DNA of 25,199 nt from NCBI GenBank assembly GCA_964434165.1, contig CAYSUS010000102.1, positions 1 to 25,199 of the forward strand, in the 5' to 3' direction. Positions 7,620 through 16,435 of the stretch are shown one piece after another. Below the pieces are notes generated by a model that made no database searches, had not been told where the DNA came from, and worked only from the letters and a program-made list of their open reading frames with translations. Origin of the DNA: CAYSUS01 sp964434165 (GTDB lineage Bacteria > Planctomycetota > Planctomycetia > Pirellulales > Thermoguttaceae). Positions within the stretch are counted from its first letter, which is position 1; every line of letters starts with the position of its first letter. The position numbers and the translations under genes were made by a program.

Positions 7620-9104
7620 CTAGGTCATCTGACCCGCGTTGGGTAGCTCCACGCTGAACGTGCTTCCCTGTCCCTGGACGCTGGAGACGCGCATCGAGCC
7701 GCCGTGCACGTCCTCGACGATGTGCCGGGCCAGGGGCAGGCCGAGGCCGGTGCCCGCCGCCATGTCTTGATCCTTGCGCACTCGATAGAACTTCTCGAAC
7801 ACCCGCTGGCAGTCCTCCTCGCTCAGGCCCACGCCGGTGTCCTCGACCTCGAACCGCACGCGGGCGTCGTCCACGGCCCGGCTGCGAAGCGTCACGCGGC
7901 CGCCGGGATGCGTGTACTTGATCGCGTTGGAGAGCAGGTTGATCGCGCCCTGGAGTAGCATGTCTCGGTCGGCCAGCACGCCCAGGTAAAGTGGACTGAG
8001 GTCGGAGGCGAGCTTGATCTGCTTGGCCTCGGCCGAGGGCTGCACCACGCGCAGCGCTTCTTCGAGGATCTCGTTGAGCGACCGGTTCTGCTTGTTCACG
8101 TTGACTACGCCGGCCTCGATGCGAGCCAGATTCAGCAGGTTCTCCACGAGGCGCTGCAGGCGGTCGGCCTGGCCACTGATGACCTGGAGGAACTCCTCGC
8201 GGGTCTCCTCATCCTCGGCGTCGCCGTCCTCCAGCAGTTCCACGTAGGCCTTAATGCCGGCCAGCGGGGTCTTCATCTCGTGGCTTACCGCGGAGACGAA
8301 CTCCGCGTTTCGCCTCTGAAGGGCCTTCTGGTCGCCGATGTCGCGGAGCACGGCCACCGCGCCGCTCGGTCCGGCCCCCTCGGAGTCGTCTCGGAAGCCC
8401 GCGGCCAGCTTGGTGGCCGTGGCGCGGAAGCAGTGGGCCTGCCCCGCGGAATCGATCAGCTCGATCTCCTCGGTGCGGCTTCCTGCGGACTTGCGGTGTG
8501 CGATGCCGGAAAGCAGATCGACCAGTTTCTGACACCGGACGAGCTGCGCAAGGGCCCGGTCTTCCGAGGCCATTGCGTCGGCCCCGAAGAGAGTCTCGGC
8601 CCTCGGGTTGGCCAGCACCACCTCCTCGTAGTCGTCGATCGCCAGGATCGGGTCGGACAAGCCCGAGAGGATGCCCTTGATCTGTTCGCACTGCGCCTGG
8701 GCCCGGCGGCATCGAATCTCCAGGGCCGTGCGGTCGTGCTCGGCGTCCTTCAGGCGTTCGAGGTGCGTGCGCAGGGAACGTACGAGCAGCTGGCTTGCGC
8801 CCAGAAGCGGGTGTCCCGGCGGCAGCGGCGGGAGGCGGGCGATCGCTGCGTCGCAGTGGATGTCGCGCGGATCGAGTTCGGCCAGGGCACGCAGATGCCG
8901 CGACGCCGCGCGCCACGCGCGCCGCCCGCGGACCGCTGCGGCTGACGCGCATGCCGCGAGGGCCAACAGCGACAGCACGGCCAGGCTCGTTTGGAGGGGC
9001 CCATTGACCGGCCCTGCCAATGCCGATCCCCACACGGCCAGAGAAGCGCACAACGCGATCAGCGCGCACGCAGCCACGGCAGTGCCGAGACGATTGGCGA
9101 TCAT
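7620..9104 (-). CDS. Membrane-bound sensor histidine kinase with PAS domain
   Basis: This 494-residue protein has two N-terminal membrane helices (about 8-30 and 38-58) with almost no periplasmic loop, so it probably senses from within the membrane or the cytoplasm. A PAS-like domain covers about 143-260 (GLSDPILAIDDYEEVVLANP). The HisKA motif FVSAVSHEMKTPLAGIKAYV has H275 as phosphorylation site. The ATPase boxes are complete: N box LLSNAIKYT (391-399), G1 DTGVGL (422-427), F box FEKFYR (436-441) and G2 GTGLGL (451-456). CAGGACAGGA lies just upstream of the ATG. It is followed directly by the response regulator and STAS genes, together a compact module inside the pilus-like cluster. Confidence 0.93.
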   Translation of the reverse strand: MIANRLGTAVAACALIALCASLAVWGSALAGPVNGPLQTSLAVLSLLALAACASAAAVRGRRAWRAASRHLRALAELDPRDIHCDAAIARLPPLPPGHPLLGASQLLVRSLRTHLERLKDAEHDRTALEIRCRRAQAQCEQIKGILSGLSDPILAIDDYEEVVLANPRAETLFGADAMASEDRALAQLVRCQKLVDLLSGIAHRKSAGSRTEEIELIDSAGQAHCFRATATKLAAGFRDDSEGAGPSGAVAVLRDIGDQKALQRRNAEFVSAVSHEMKTPLAGIKAYVELLEDGDAEDEETREEFLQVISGQADRLQRLVENLLNLARIEAGVVNVNKQNRSLNEILEEALRVVQPSAEAKQIKLASDLSPLYLGVLADRDMLLQGAINLLSNAIKYTHPGGRVTLRSRAVDDARVRFEVEDTGVGLSEEDCQRVFEKFYRVRKDQDMAAGTGLGLPLARHIVEDVHGGSMRVSSVQGQGSTFSVELPNAGQMT

Positions 9105-9263
9105 GCAGTCCTGTCCTGCTGGGTCAAGGGCTCACGTCCGCTCCTGCGGCATCATCCACCCGAGGGTCGTGCGCCGGCCGGCGCACGCTCCAAGCTCGCG
9201 ACGACCGAGAAACGCGCATCCCCAAGGAGGCCGCGCCGCCGACATGCGGCTCGGATCGTCGGG

Positions 9264-10640
9264 CTAGTGCGGCCGACCGTATCGCGGGTCCAAGCGGCAG
9301 GCCTGCCGAAGATGGGTTGCGGCGGCCTCCGTTTGACCCATACGGGCCAGCGCGGACCCTAGTAAAAAGTAGGACAGGGCGCTCGACTTGTCCAAAGAAA
9401 GCGCTTGCTGCGCCGAGACCTGGGAGCCTGCGTAATCCCCTAGCCGATAGTACGTTACGGCCAGAACCCGATGCAGGGCCGCCGACCTCGGGTGCCGCTG
9501 GAGGCCATCACGCGCCATCTCAGCGGCCAGATCGGCGTCGTCCAGGCGAAGGGCGCAGGTGGCTGCCTGGATCGAGATTTGCGGGTCGTAGGGATTGGCC
9601 GCAACCGCGCGGCGGAAATGTCGGGCCGCCTCGTCCTTGCGGCCCAGCTTCGCGGCCTGTCGAGCCGCCTCGGCCAGGTCCTTGGCCCTCTCGCCGTCGG
9701 TAGGGAGGGCCGCTGTCGGCTCCGGCTGTGCAAGAGACGCCGGCTTGACGACGGGGTGGTCCGGATTTCGTCCGGGCTCGACGGCACGCGCCAGGGCTGC
9801 TTCCCGCGACGGCAAACAGGATGAGCTCGCAAGGCCGTCCGCGACAACGAAGTCGGCGGCGGCTACCGGCAACTCCTCTGCCGGGCCATGCCATGCGACG
9901 GCGTTCTGCGCCGCCGTCCGCTGCGCCGCAGGACTGCCCGGGAACACACTGGCCAACGTGCGTTCGAATTCTCTGTCGTGGGGAATGGGAACCACTTCAG
10001 AAGGGAGGGGTTCGGCTGAGGCTGGCATGGCCTTCACAGTGTTGTCCGGACTTGGAGCAGTCGGCTCGACCGCGGCGATGGCAGCCTCAAGACTGGCCTG
10101 GTAGACCTCCTCGTCGGGCGCGAGCACCGACGCCCGCTCGTAGCACGCCGCGGCCGATGCCTCGTCCCCTTGGGCGTCGAAAGCCAGCCCGAGGGCATGC
10201 TGGACCTGGGCGTCGAGCGGCTGACGCCCCGCCAAGTCCACCAGGTTCTCGACAGCCTCCTCGTTCCTTCCCTCTTCGATTGCCAGCTGGGCAAGCAGCA
10301 GTCGGGCCTCGCGATGATCGGGATTGCGCCTACACAGCCGCCGTAGCGTGGACTCGCAGGTCTCGGGGTCGCCGTGATTCAGGCTGAAAAGGGCCGACTG
10401 GTATTCGGCGAAGTCGCGCTGTTGCTCGAAGCGGCGCACGGCGGCTTCGGCGCGACGCTGGCGCTTCTGTGTCGGGCTCTCGCTTGAAGGGGTCTTCGGC
10501 GTCTCGGCGGCCGTTCTGCGGAACGGCCCGCTGAGATTCAACCCCCGGTCTTCTCTGTGCTGGGCCCCGTTACAGCCTGCGGCCACAGAAGCCGCGGCCA
10601 CAATGGGCAGCATGCTCCGCAAGAAACTGGTGGCGTTCAT
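9264..10640 (-). CDS. TPR-repeat lipoprotein
   Basis: This 458-residue protein has a hydrophobic N-terminal segment ending in a lipobox-like AAGC (C23), suggesting export and lipid attachment. Two blocks of tetratricopeptide-like repeats follow. One spans about residues 85-175 (ALFSLNHGDPETCESTLRRL, DAQVQHALGLAFDAQGDEAS). The other spans about 320-455 (RHFRRAVAANPYDPQISIQA and TYYRLGDYAGSQVSAQQALS). A Pro/Ala-rich linker joins them. Its ATG overlaps the secretin stop codon (ATGA, 10637-10640), so the two are translationally coupled. TPR lipoproteins such as PilF/PilW act as pilotins that help secretins reach and assemble in the outer membrane; the position suggests a similar job, which is inference. 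It is much longer than PilF/PilW (about 250 residues). Confidence 0.82.
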   Translation of the reverse strand: MNATSFLRSMLPIVAAASVAAGCNGAQHREDRGLNLSGPFRRTAAETPKTPSSESPTQKRQRRAEAAVRRFEQQRDFAEYQSALFSLNHGDPETCESTLRRLCRRNPDHREARLLLAQLAIEEGRNEEAVENLVDLAGRQPLDAQVQHALGLAFDAQGDEASAAACYERASVLAPDEEVYQASLEAAIAAVEPTAPSPDNTVKAMPASAEPLPSEVVPIPHDREFERTLASVFPGSPAAQRTAAQNAVAWHGPAEELPVAAADFVVADGLASSSCLPSREAALARAVEPGRNPDHPVVKPASLAQPEPTAALPTDGERAKDLAEAARQAAKLGRKDEAARHFRRAVAANPYDPQISIQAATCALRLDDADLAAEMARDGLQRHPRSAALHRVLAVTYYRLGDYAGSQVSAQQALSLDKSSALSYFLLGSALARMGQTEAAATHLRQACRLDPRYGRPH

Positions 10641-12796
10641 TGCAGCGTCCTCGGTCGTTCGATCTCGCGGCGTCGGCCGGGCTGTCCCGGATCGCGGGGG
10701 TGCATCAAGCGGCCCACGTCGCTCGGGGCTCCGCCTTCCAGGTCGTTGAGAACCCAGGGGGCGATTACGTCGCCGTCGAGCGGTCCGCCAGCGGATCGGG
10801 TCTCGATCCCCGGGCCGAACAGCGTATGCTCGCCGTGCGGATCGCCCTGCCAGATGCTGGAGCGGAGGTCGATGGCGGCGCGGCTGGTTGGGTCGAAGTG
10901 GACGGCCATCTCGGCGAACCGCAGGGCCCGGCGCCGGTCGCCCGCGGCCCAGGCCCGTTGGGCCATTCGGAAGTAGCGCCGCGCCACGGAGCGCTTCCCG
11001 AGCGGATTCATCTTCTCGCGGATCACGTCCTGGCGGCGATGGAACTCGCAGGCGGCCTGCTCGCCTTCGGAGCAGGTCCCCGGCTCGTACACGATGTGCG
11101 GAGTCAGGAGCACGCAGATCTCGATCCGCTCGATGTTCTCCTCCTTGGTCCGGAAGATGGCGCCCACCCAGGGCAAGTTGCCGAAGAAGGGAACCTGATC
11201 CGTAGTCGTGGTGATTTGCTCCTGCATCAGGCCGCCGATCACGACGGTACAGCCGTCGCGGATCATGATGTTCGTGGTGACTTTGGTGACGTCCTTGTTG
11301 GGGAGCGTGAATCCGCCCTTGACCTCCACGGTCCCGTCCGACAGCTCAGGATGGACTTCCAGGCGGATCAGGCCGTCGGGCGAGATGAAGGGCCGGAGGC
11401 GGAGTTGGGTACCCAGCTCGAGGAACTGGACGGTCTGGGTGGTGGCGGTCTCGGTCTGCGTGGTGCTGACGTAGCCTTCTTCGCGCCCGATGAGGATGTC
11501 CGCCCGGTGCTTGTTGAGCACCATCAGGCGCGGGGTGGCGATGACGTTCGCTTCGCCGACGTGCTCCAGGGCCTCGAGGAAGACGCCGACGTCGCCGTCG
11601 AAGAAGCCGAACTTGAGGCCGCCGTCGGTGAACTTGATGTCGCCCAGCCCGTTGACCGGCGTGCCCCACCCCACGGTGAACTTTCCGGCGTTGACGAACT
11701 TCCGGAAATCGACGCCGAACTTGTCGTCGTCTTCCAGCTTGACGCTGAGGATCATCGCTTCGATGTGAACCTGCATGGGACGGACGTCGATCTCGGCCAC
11801 CACCTGGTCGATCTGCGCCAGCACCGCCTCGTAGTCCCGCACCAGGAGCGCCTCGTTGCCAGCAAACCCGTCGCCGCCCACGTCCTCATCATTCGTGGCG
11901 ATGCCCACTTCGGCCGGCGTCGTGACACTGACGACGCCGACCTTCTCCGTCAGAAGCGGCTGGATCAGGTCCTTCAGGTCCGCCGCGCGCACGTAATTCG
12001 GCTGGTACACCCGCGTCCCGACCCGGTCGGAGGCCTGCTCCATCTGCTCGAAGTCCTCGGGCGTACCCACGTAGATGAACTGGCCGTCGGTTCGGGAGAC
12101 ATAGCCCGTGGAGCGAAGGATCGCCCCCAAAGCGCTGTGGACGTCCACGCCGCTGAGCGAGGCCGAGACCTTCCCCTGCACGTTGTTCGACGCAAGGATG
12201 TTCATGCCTCCCTGCTCGCTGAGCATCTCCAGCACGCGGCGGAGGTCGGTGTCCTGGATGTTGATCACCAGACGCCCGTCGCCCTCGCCGTGGACGTCCG
12301 CGGCACCCTGAGGAGGCCCGGCCGGCGCGATGCGGACCGGCGTCTCTGAACGGGCGGCGGCGGGCTCAGGTTTCTCGGCCTTCGTGGGGGAGGCGGCCGT
12401 GTCCTGTGCCGAGGGTGGGGCGGACCCGGCAGCGGCCTGCCCTCGAAGCACGGCCCGCAGCCGCTCGAGAAGCTCGGCGTTGGCGACCGCTTGGTAGGCG
12501 TACGCCGGGGCGACTCGGGCTGTGTACGGCCCCGGAGCCACCGGCCCCAGCCCCAGATCGACCGGTCGCGGCGCGCGGGTCAACCCGGATGGATTCGGCT
12601 CCGCCTTGAGGGAATCGGGCTCGCGCGGCGGCATTGTGGGTGTTGCGGTCGATCGCGGGCGTTGATCGGACTCGTCCAGCACCGCCGCGGACTCGGGCAT
12701 AGGAGTGGGAGTGCTGGACAGGGCGATTCCGATCGCCAGTCCGGTACCGATCAACGCGAAGGTGACCAGAACGGTCAGATAGCGAGGGTTTCCCAT
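10637..12796 (-). CDS. Secretin (PilQ/GspD family outer-membrane channel)
   Basis: This 719-residue protein forms the outer-membrane gate of the machine. From the ATG at 12796 it has a membrane or signal segment at about 7-28 and a long Pro/Ala-rich linker. An STN-type domain follows at about 175-250 (LVINIQDTDLRRVLEMLSEQ), then an N1-like domain (about 262-340). The secretin barrel domain is at about 415-575, with the family signature VPFFGNLPWVGAIFRTK (535-551). After the barrel comes an unusual C-terminal extension of about 145 residues, including a TPR-like helix pair (about 606-645). A frame extends upstream to a TTG at 12922, but it adds only Arg/Pro-rich residues before the membrane segment. 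The ATG has GGAAG eight bases upstream, so I prefer it. It ends the pilMNOPQ-type block. Confidence 0.93.
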   Translation of the reverse strand: MGNPRYLTVLVTFALIGTGLAIGIALSSTPTPMPESAAVLDESDQRPRSTATPTMPPREPDSLKAEPNPSGLTRAPRPVDLGLGPVAPGPYTARVAPAYAYQAVANAELLERLRAVLRGQAAAGSAPPSAQDTAASPTKAEKPEPAAARSETPVRIAPAGPPQGAADVHGEGDGRLVINIQDTDLRRVLEMLSEQGGMNILASNNVQGKVSASLSGVDVHSALGAILRSTGYVSRTDGQFIYVGTPEDFEQMEQASDRVGTRVYQPNYVRAADLKDLIQPLLTEKVGVVSVTTPAEVGIATNDEDVGGDGFAGNEALLVRDYEAVLAQIDQVVAEIDVRPMQVHIEAMILSVKLEDDDKFGVDFRKFVNAGKFTVGWGTPVNGLGDIKFTDGGLKFGFFDGDVGVFLEALEHVGEANVIATPRLMVLNKHRADILIGREEGYVSTTQTETATTQTVQFLELGTQLRLRPFISPDGLIRLEVHPELSDGTVEVKGGFTLPNKDVTKVTTNIMIRDGCTVVIGGLMQEQITTTTDQVPFFGNLPWVGAIFRTKEENIERIEICVLLTPHIVYEPGTCSEGEQAACEFHRRQDVIREKMNPLGKRSVARRYFRMAQRAWAAGDRRRALRFAEMAVHFDPTSRAAIDLRSSIWQGDPHGEHTLFGPGIETRSAGGPLDGDVIAPWVLNDLEGGAPSDVGRLMHPRDPGQPGRRREIERPRTLQ

Positions 12797-12949
12797 GGGT
12801 CTTCCATGACGCCACTGGGGCGGTCTTTGCCGTCTCGGCGATGCAGGCCCCCCTGCGTTCTCGGCCGATTCCGTGCCCTGGCAACGGCCAGCAGGCCGTC
12901 GTACCCAGAGTTCCGCATGCAACGGCCTTCTCGGCCCGTTCTGTCGGTC

Positions 12950-13645
12950 CTAGTCCCTGGCGCGTCCGTACATCTCCAAACGGCCGTCGGCAGCCGAATC
13001 GGGTATCTGTAGTTCGAATTGCCGGCCCTCGCGCTCCAGGATGATGCTTTTCGGCCGCACCTCGCGGAGCAGGAATTCCAGCGATTGTCCGTCCTTCTGC
13101 CAGGCGATCCTGCGGCCCTCAAGGAACGGCCGGCCGTTGATCAGCGCCAGCCGGCGCTGGGGACCGATCAACGTGCTCGACAGCTCGATGCCAAGGGCTT
13201 CCGGGGTCGTCTCCGCCAACTCGGCCGGGGCTGCCTCCTCGGGCTCGTCGTCCGGCTTCTCCTGAGCGATTTCCCGGACAACGGGCCGGAACGGGTCTCG
13301 CCCACTTGGCGGTTCGGCGACCGGTCTGGTTCTTGGGTCTCCCTCCATCGTGGAAACGACCGCTTGCCACGGCCATCCGCCGAACGGCTGGTCGGCTGAC
13401 GCGCCGGGCGCGGGCTCCACCGATGTCTCGCTGGCCGGGCTCGCGACCGCAGCCGGCGTAGCGCGCTCGGCGGCCGGCAGGGCCACCGCCAGGTCGGCAT
13501 GCACTTCGCGCGCGCTCATCCACTCCTGTACGAGGGGAACCCAGTAGTACAACGCAACCACCAGCAGAAGCCCAAGCGCTGCGGCCTTCTTGGGGCTGGC
13601 CTTGACTTCGCGGGCCAATCGGGGTGTGAAACGACGCATTTCCAC
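12950..13645 (-). CDS. PilP/GspC-like periplasmic alignment protein
   Basis: This 231-residue protein has a basic N terminus, one membrane helix (about 22-40, AAALGLLLVVALYYWVPLV), a disordered Pro/Ala/Glu-rich stretch (55-150) and a small beta-rich domain. That domain begins LSSTLIGPQRRLALINGRPF and continues with EGRRIAWQKDG and REVRPKSIILEREG. It resembles the homology region of PilP, GspC and GspB, which contacts the secretin's periplasmic domain. The frame starts at GTG 13645; an ATG two codons later is equally possible. It lies between the PilO-like and secretin genes, the same place as pilP in pilMNOPQ operons. PilP is normally a lipoprotein; here a membrane helix replaces the lipid anchor, as in GspC. 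Confidence 0.78.
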   Translation of the reverse strand: MEMRRFTPRLAREVKASPKKAAALGLLLVVALYYWVPLVQEWMSAREVHADLAVALPAAERATPAAVASPASETSVEPAPGASADQPFGGWPWQAVVSTMEGDPRTRPVAEPPSGRDPFRPVVREIAQEKPDDEPEEAAPAELAETTPEALGIELSSTLIGPQRRLALINGRPFLEGRRIAWQKDGQSLEFLLREVRPKSIILEREGRQFELQIPDSAADGRLEMYGRARD

Positions 13646-13692
13646 CGGATCATCCGTTCGCGCAGGGCGTGACGCCCAGCTCCCGGCCTCCT

Positions 13693-14268
13693 CTATATCG
13701 GTTGTTCGGAACTGTTTTCCTGACCGGAATCGCCGGGATTATCGGCGAAGATTACCAGGCTTACCTCGCAGTCCACAGTTTCCCCAAACTGCGGGACCTT
13801 CTCGATCCTCAGTCTCTCGATCCAGATCGCCTGCGGCAGGGCCTCCAACTCCCGCAGGAACCGGTGCACCTGCTCGAACGTGCCCCGACAGCCCATCGTA
13901 ACGGGAATCCTTCGCACGTGGGCCTGGACCACGATCGGTTCGGGGTCGAAGCGGGTCGTGGTGGTTCCCGCGGCCCTGGCCAGTTCGGACAGCTTGCCGA
14001 ACAGGTTGGCCAGTTCGCGCTCCCCGGGCGTATGCTCCTGCCAGTGCCGGTTGTAGGCGTTCGTACGTTCGAGCTCATCTTGAACGGTCTGGATCGCCAG
14101 GATGACGTCGCCGGTCTGTTCCACGTAGTTGCGCTTGGTATCCAACTCCTCGCTGAGCCTGGCCAGGGCCTGGTGTTGGGGCAGATATACCAGCCCTGCA
14201 TACAACGCGACGACGGCCGCGAGGACGACAAACACGATCCACAGGCTCTTGTCCAGACGAGGCTGCAT
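13693..14268 (-). CDS. pilO: PilO-like inner-membrane alignment protein
   Basis: This 191-residue protein has one N-terminal membrane helix (about 9-27), a coiled coil (about 33-72, ARLSEELDTKRNYVEQTGDV) and a small alpha/beta domain. That domain includes EPIVVQAHVRRIPVTMGCRG and then FEQVHRFLRELEALPQAIWI. This is the layout of PilO (and GspM), which pairs with PilN in the periplasm. It begins 11 bases after the PilN-like stop codon, so the two are likely coupled. Length fits PilO (about 200). Sequence similarity in this family is weak, so order in the operon carries part of the weight. Confidence 0.85.
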   Translation of the reverse strand: MQPRLDKSLWIVFVVLAAVVALYAGLVYLPQHQALARLSEELDTKRNYVEQTGDVILAIQTVQDELERTNAYNRHWQEHTPGERELANLFGKLSELARAAGTTTTRFDPEPIVVQAHVRRIPVTMGCRGTFEQVHRFLRELEALPQAIWIERLRIEKVPQFGETVDCEVSLVIFADNPGDSGQENSSEQPI

Positions 14269-14279
14269 CTGTCAGGGAG

Positions 14280-15083
14280 TCACGAGTTCTCGTTCGAGGG
14301 CTGGAATCGATCGGGCGTTTCGGCGGGGTCACGCGAGGCCGATACGCCGGAAGCGGGATGGTCCATGCCGTCCGACTTCTCGGTCGCAGCGGGAGTGGGG
14401 CCGCCCTTCTGCCCGTACCCGGGCCGCACGACGAGCATCACGTGGAACCGGAGACCTGACTGGGTCTCGGAGGTTTCCACGTCCTGGAGCTCCACCTTGG
14501 CGAACAGGTCGCATTTCTCCAGCACGGCCAGATACCTGTGCAAGGCCCCGCTGTCCTCGGTGGTTCCACTGACCTCGACCACGGTCGGACGGAGGTCGGC
14601 TTCCTGGCGCAGGCGGTGCAGATCCCGGGTAGGAGGCGGCAGTCCCGCGAGCCGCGCCTCTTCGGCTTGCTCCACGCTTCGGGAACGCCGCGCCTTGGGG
14701 CCGCGCGACGAATCGTCTCTTCCCCGCTCCACGGAGACGCGTTGGAGAACGAGCGCGTCCGGCAGGGGGCGGAGTACCTCGTCCAGAATGCGCGTTCGGG
14801 GCCAGGGATGGCGGAGGTAGGTGACCAGCTCGGCCGTCGCGCGGGCCGCTTGCAGATGGGACTGGAGGCTGCCCAACTGCTTGGCCTGACCCGATGTCGC
14901 CGCATGCACCGGCTCGATCATGTCCATGGCCGCGCGCAGGTGCTGTCGGCGATACTCCTGCCCGATCGCCGCTCCCGCGAGCACGGCGGCGACGCACCCC
15001 AGCCACAGCAAGCGGCGGGCGCCTTGGCGGCTACGCCGATGGCGCTCGCGGTATTCGGCCGGCAGGAAGTCGATTTCGTGCAT
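14280..15083 (-). CDS. pilN: PilN-like inner-membrane alignment protein
   Basis: This 267-residue protein begins HEIDFLPAEYRERHRRSRQG. That short cytoplasmic tail matches the PilN N-terminal motif (normally INLLPWRE) that docks onto PilM. One membrane helix follows (about 23-41), then a coiled coil (45-85) and an alpha/beta domain (about 90-235). The segment at about 120-150 (RGRDDSSRGPKARRSRSVEQ) is a charged insert not usual in PilN. The C-terminal 30 residues look disordered. It lies between the PilM and PilO genes. It is somewhat longer than typical PilN (about 180-220), due to the insert and tail. Confidence 0.85.
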   Translation of the reverse strand: MHEIDFLPAEYRERHRRSRQGARRLLWLGCVAAVLAGAAIGQEYRRQHLRAAMDMIEPVHAATSGQAKQLGSLQSHLQAARATAELVTYLRHPWPRTRILDEVLRPLPDALVLQRVSVERGRDDSSRGPKARRSRSVEQAEEARLAGLPPPTRDLHRLRQEADLRPTVVEVSGTTEDSGALHRYLAVLEKCDLFAKVELQDVETSETQSGLRFHVMLVVRPGYGQKGGPTPAATEKSDGMDHPASGVSASRDPAETPDRFQPSNENS

Positions 15084-15158
15084 TTCAGGATCCGTCGTCG
15101 ATTCGCTCTCAGGGGCTCTCGGCTTGCGCGTCTCGGGAAGGCTGTAACGGCTTGCCGC

Positions 15159-16214
15159 TCAATTGACCTCGCGAAGTGCCAGACCGGCGGCCACGTCCCA
15201 CTGCGCTGCCCTGCCCAGCACGCGGGGACACTCGAAGGCGCGAAGCGGATCGCCCACCTCGCAGGGCAGGTCAAGCCGGGTGGAGAGCCATTCGGCCAGG
15301 GAAGGGCTGGCCTCGCCGCCGCCCAGCACGGCGCCGTCCAGCGGCTGGCCCCGAAAGGTCACGCTGTAGTAGCGAAGACACATCGACAGCTCGTTGCCTA
15401 GCCGGTCCAGGACGGGCCGCACCGACTCCATGATTCCGCGCGAGACCTCCGGATCGCGCTGGTCCGCGCGGCGATCGCCGTGATGACGTCGCAGCGCAGC
15501 GGCGTCGGCCGTGCTCATGTCGAGATGCCGCGCCAGGGCCGTGTCGAGGTGCTGCCCGCCCACATCAATGAACTTGACGAACATGGGCTGACTCCCCCGG
15601 GCGATCACGGCGAGGGTGCTGCCCGCCCCAAAACTGACGTACATGACCCGCCGTTGCTGATCGGCGTCGCGGCGGTACTGGCGGGCGTAGCATCGCAACA
15701 GGGCGTTGGGCTGGGCGTCCAAGGCGACGGGCGACAAGCCGGTCCGCTCGGCAAGGGCCACCGTTCGCTCCACGACCTGGCGTCGGCAGGCCAACACGAT
15801 CACCTCGCGACGGATGCTGTCGCCCTGGCGCACGTTGTCGGTCTCCAGAAAGCGGATCTCGGCCTCGCTGGCGTCGTACGGAAGCCGGCCCGCGGCCTCA
15901 TTGCACACCACGCGCGCCAGGTCGTCGCCCGACGCCTGCGGAACCCGGAGGTTCTGGACAAACAGGTCCTCGGCACCCAGGGAGAACACCGCCTGTCGGC
16001 CTCGGAATCCGCGGCCCTCAAGCGCGCTGGCAATCGCTTCGCAGATCGACTCGGGGCTGCGGTCGGGCCCGCCGTCCGGGCCTCGCGCGTATTCCCAGCA
16101 AGCCGACTCAATCACCCGCGACCGGTCGCCGCTGAGCTGGAGCAGCTTCACGGAGCCCGAGCCGACGTCGATGCCGATAGGGCTGACGCGGCTTCTTCCT
16201 AGAAATCCAACCAT
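15159..16214 (-). CDS. pilM: PilM-like actin-fold ATPase
   Basis: This 351-residue cytoplasmic protein has an actin/FtsA fold. Phosphate-1 loop PIGIDVGSGSVKLLQL lies at 12-27, a phosphate-2 region FGAGSTLAVI at 195-204, the DVGGQHLDTALARHL segment (217-231) and an adenosine-type loop AVLGGGEASP (295-304). PilM binds the cytoplasmic tail of PilN and links the alignment complex to the motor. Length is normal (about 350). It is the first of the pilMNOPQ block. The preceding gap of 221 bases (16215-16435) holds no gene I can support and no clear terminator, so the block may be transcribed with the pseudopilin genes upstream. Confidence 0.92.
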   Translation of the reverse strand: MVGFLGRSRVSPIGIDVGSGSVKLLQLSGDRSRVIESACWEYARGPDGGPDRSPESICEAIASALEGRGFRGRQAVFSLGAEDLFVQNLRVPQASGDDLARVVCNEAAGRLPYDASEAEIRFLETDNVRQGDSIRREVIVLACRRQVVERTVALAERTGLSPVALDAQPNALLRCYARQYRRDADQQRRVMYVSFGAGSTLAVIARGSQPMFVKFIDVGGQHLDTALARHLDMSTADAAALRRHHGDRRADQRDPEVSRGIMESVRPVLDRLGNELSMCLRYYSVTFRGQPLDGAVLGGGEASPSLAEWLSTRLDLPCEVGDPLRAFECPRVLGRAAQWDVAAGLALREVN

Positions 16215-16435
16215 AGCCTTTCCGAATGAGTTGCCGCACGCATGACCGCTTCACCGGCTGGGGCCCCAGGGCTGCGAGTCTTCTCCCGACGAGATGCTCG
16301 CCACGTGGAGGCGTCGGTGGGGGACGGGCCCTCCGACCCCGGTTATCTGCTCCACTCCGCTGTGTTCTTTCGCCTCTTCGTCGGGTCCACCCCGCGTGCA
16401 AGTTGCCGACGGGCCGATTGATGCGGCCGCGGCGG

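Noticed and set aside
10640..12349. A 569-codon plus-strand frame opposite the secretin gene
   Set aside because: The secretin domain on the minus strand is unmistakable; the opposite frame is a shadow.
12797..12922. Upstream extension of the secretin frame to a TTG start
   Set aside because: It adds 42 Arg/Pro-rich residues before the membrane segment, and ATG 12796 has a better ribosome site.
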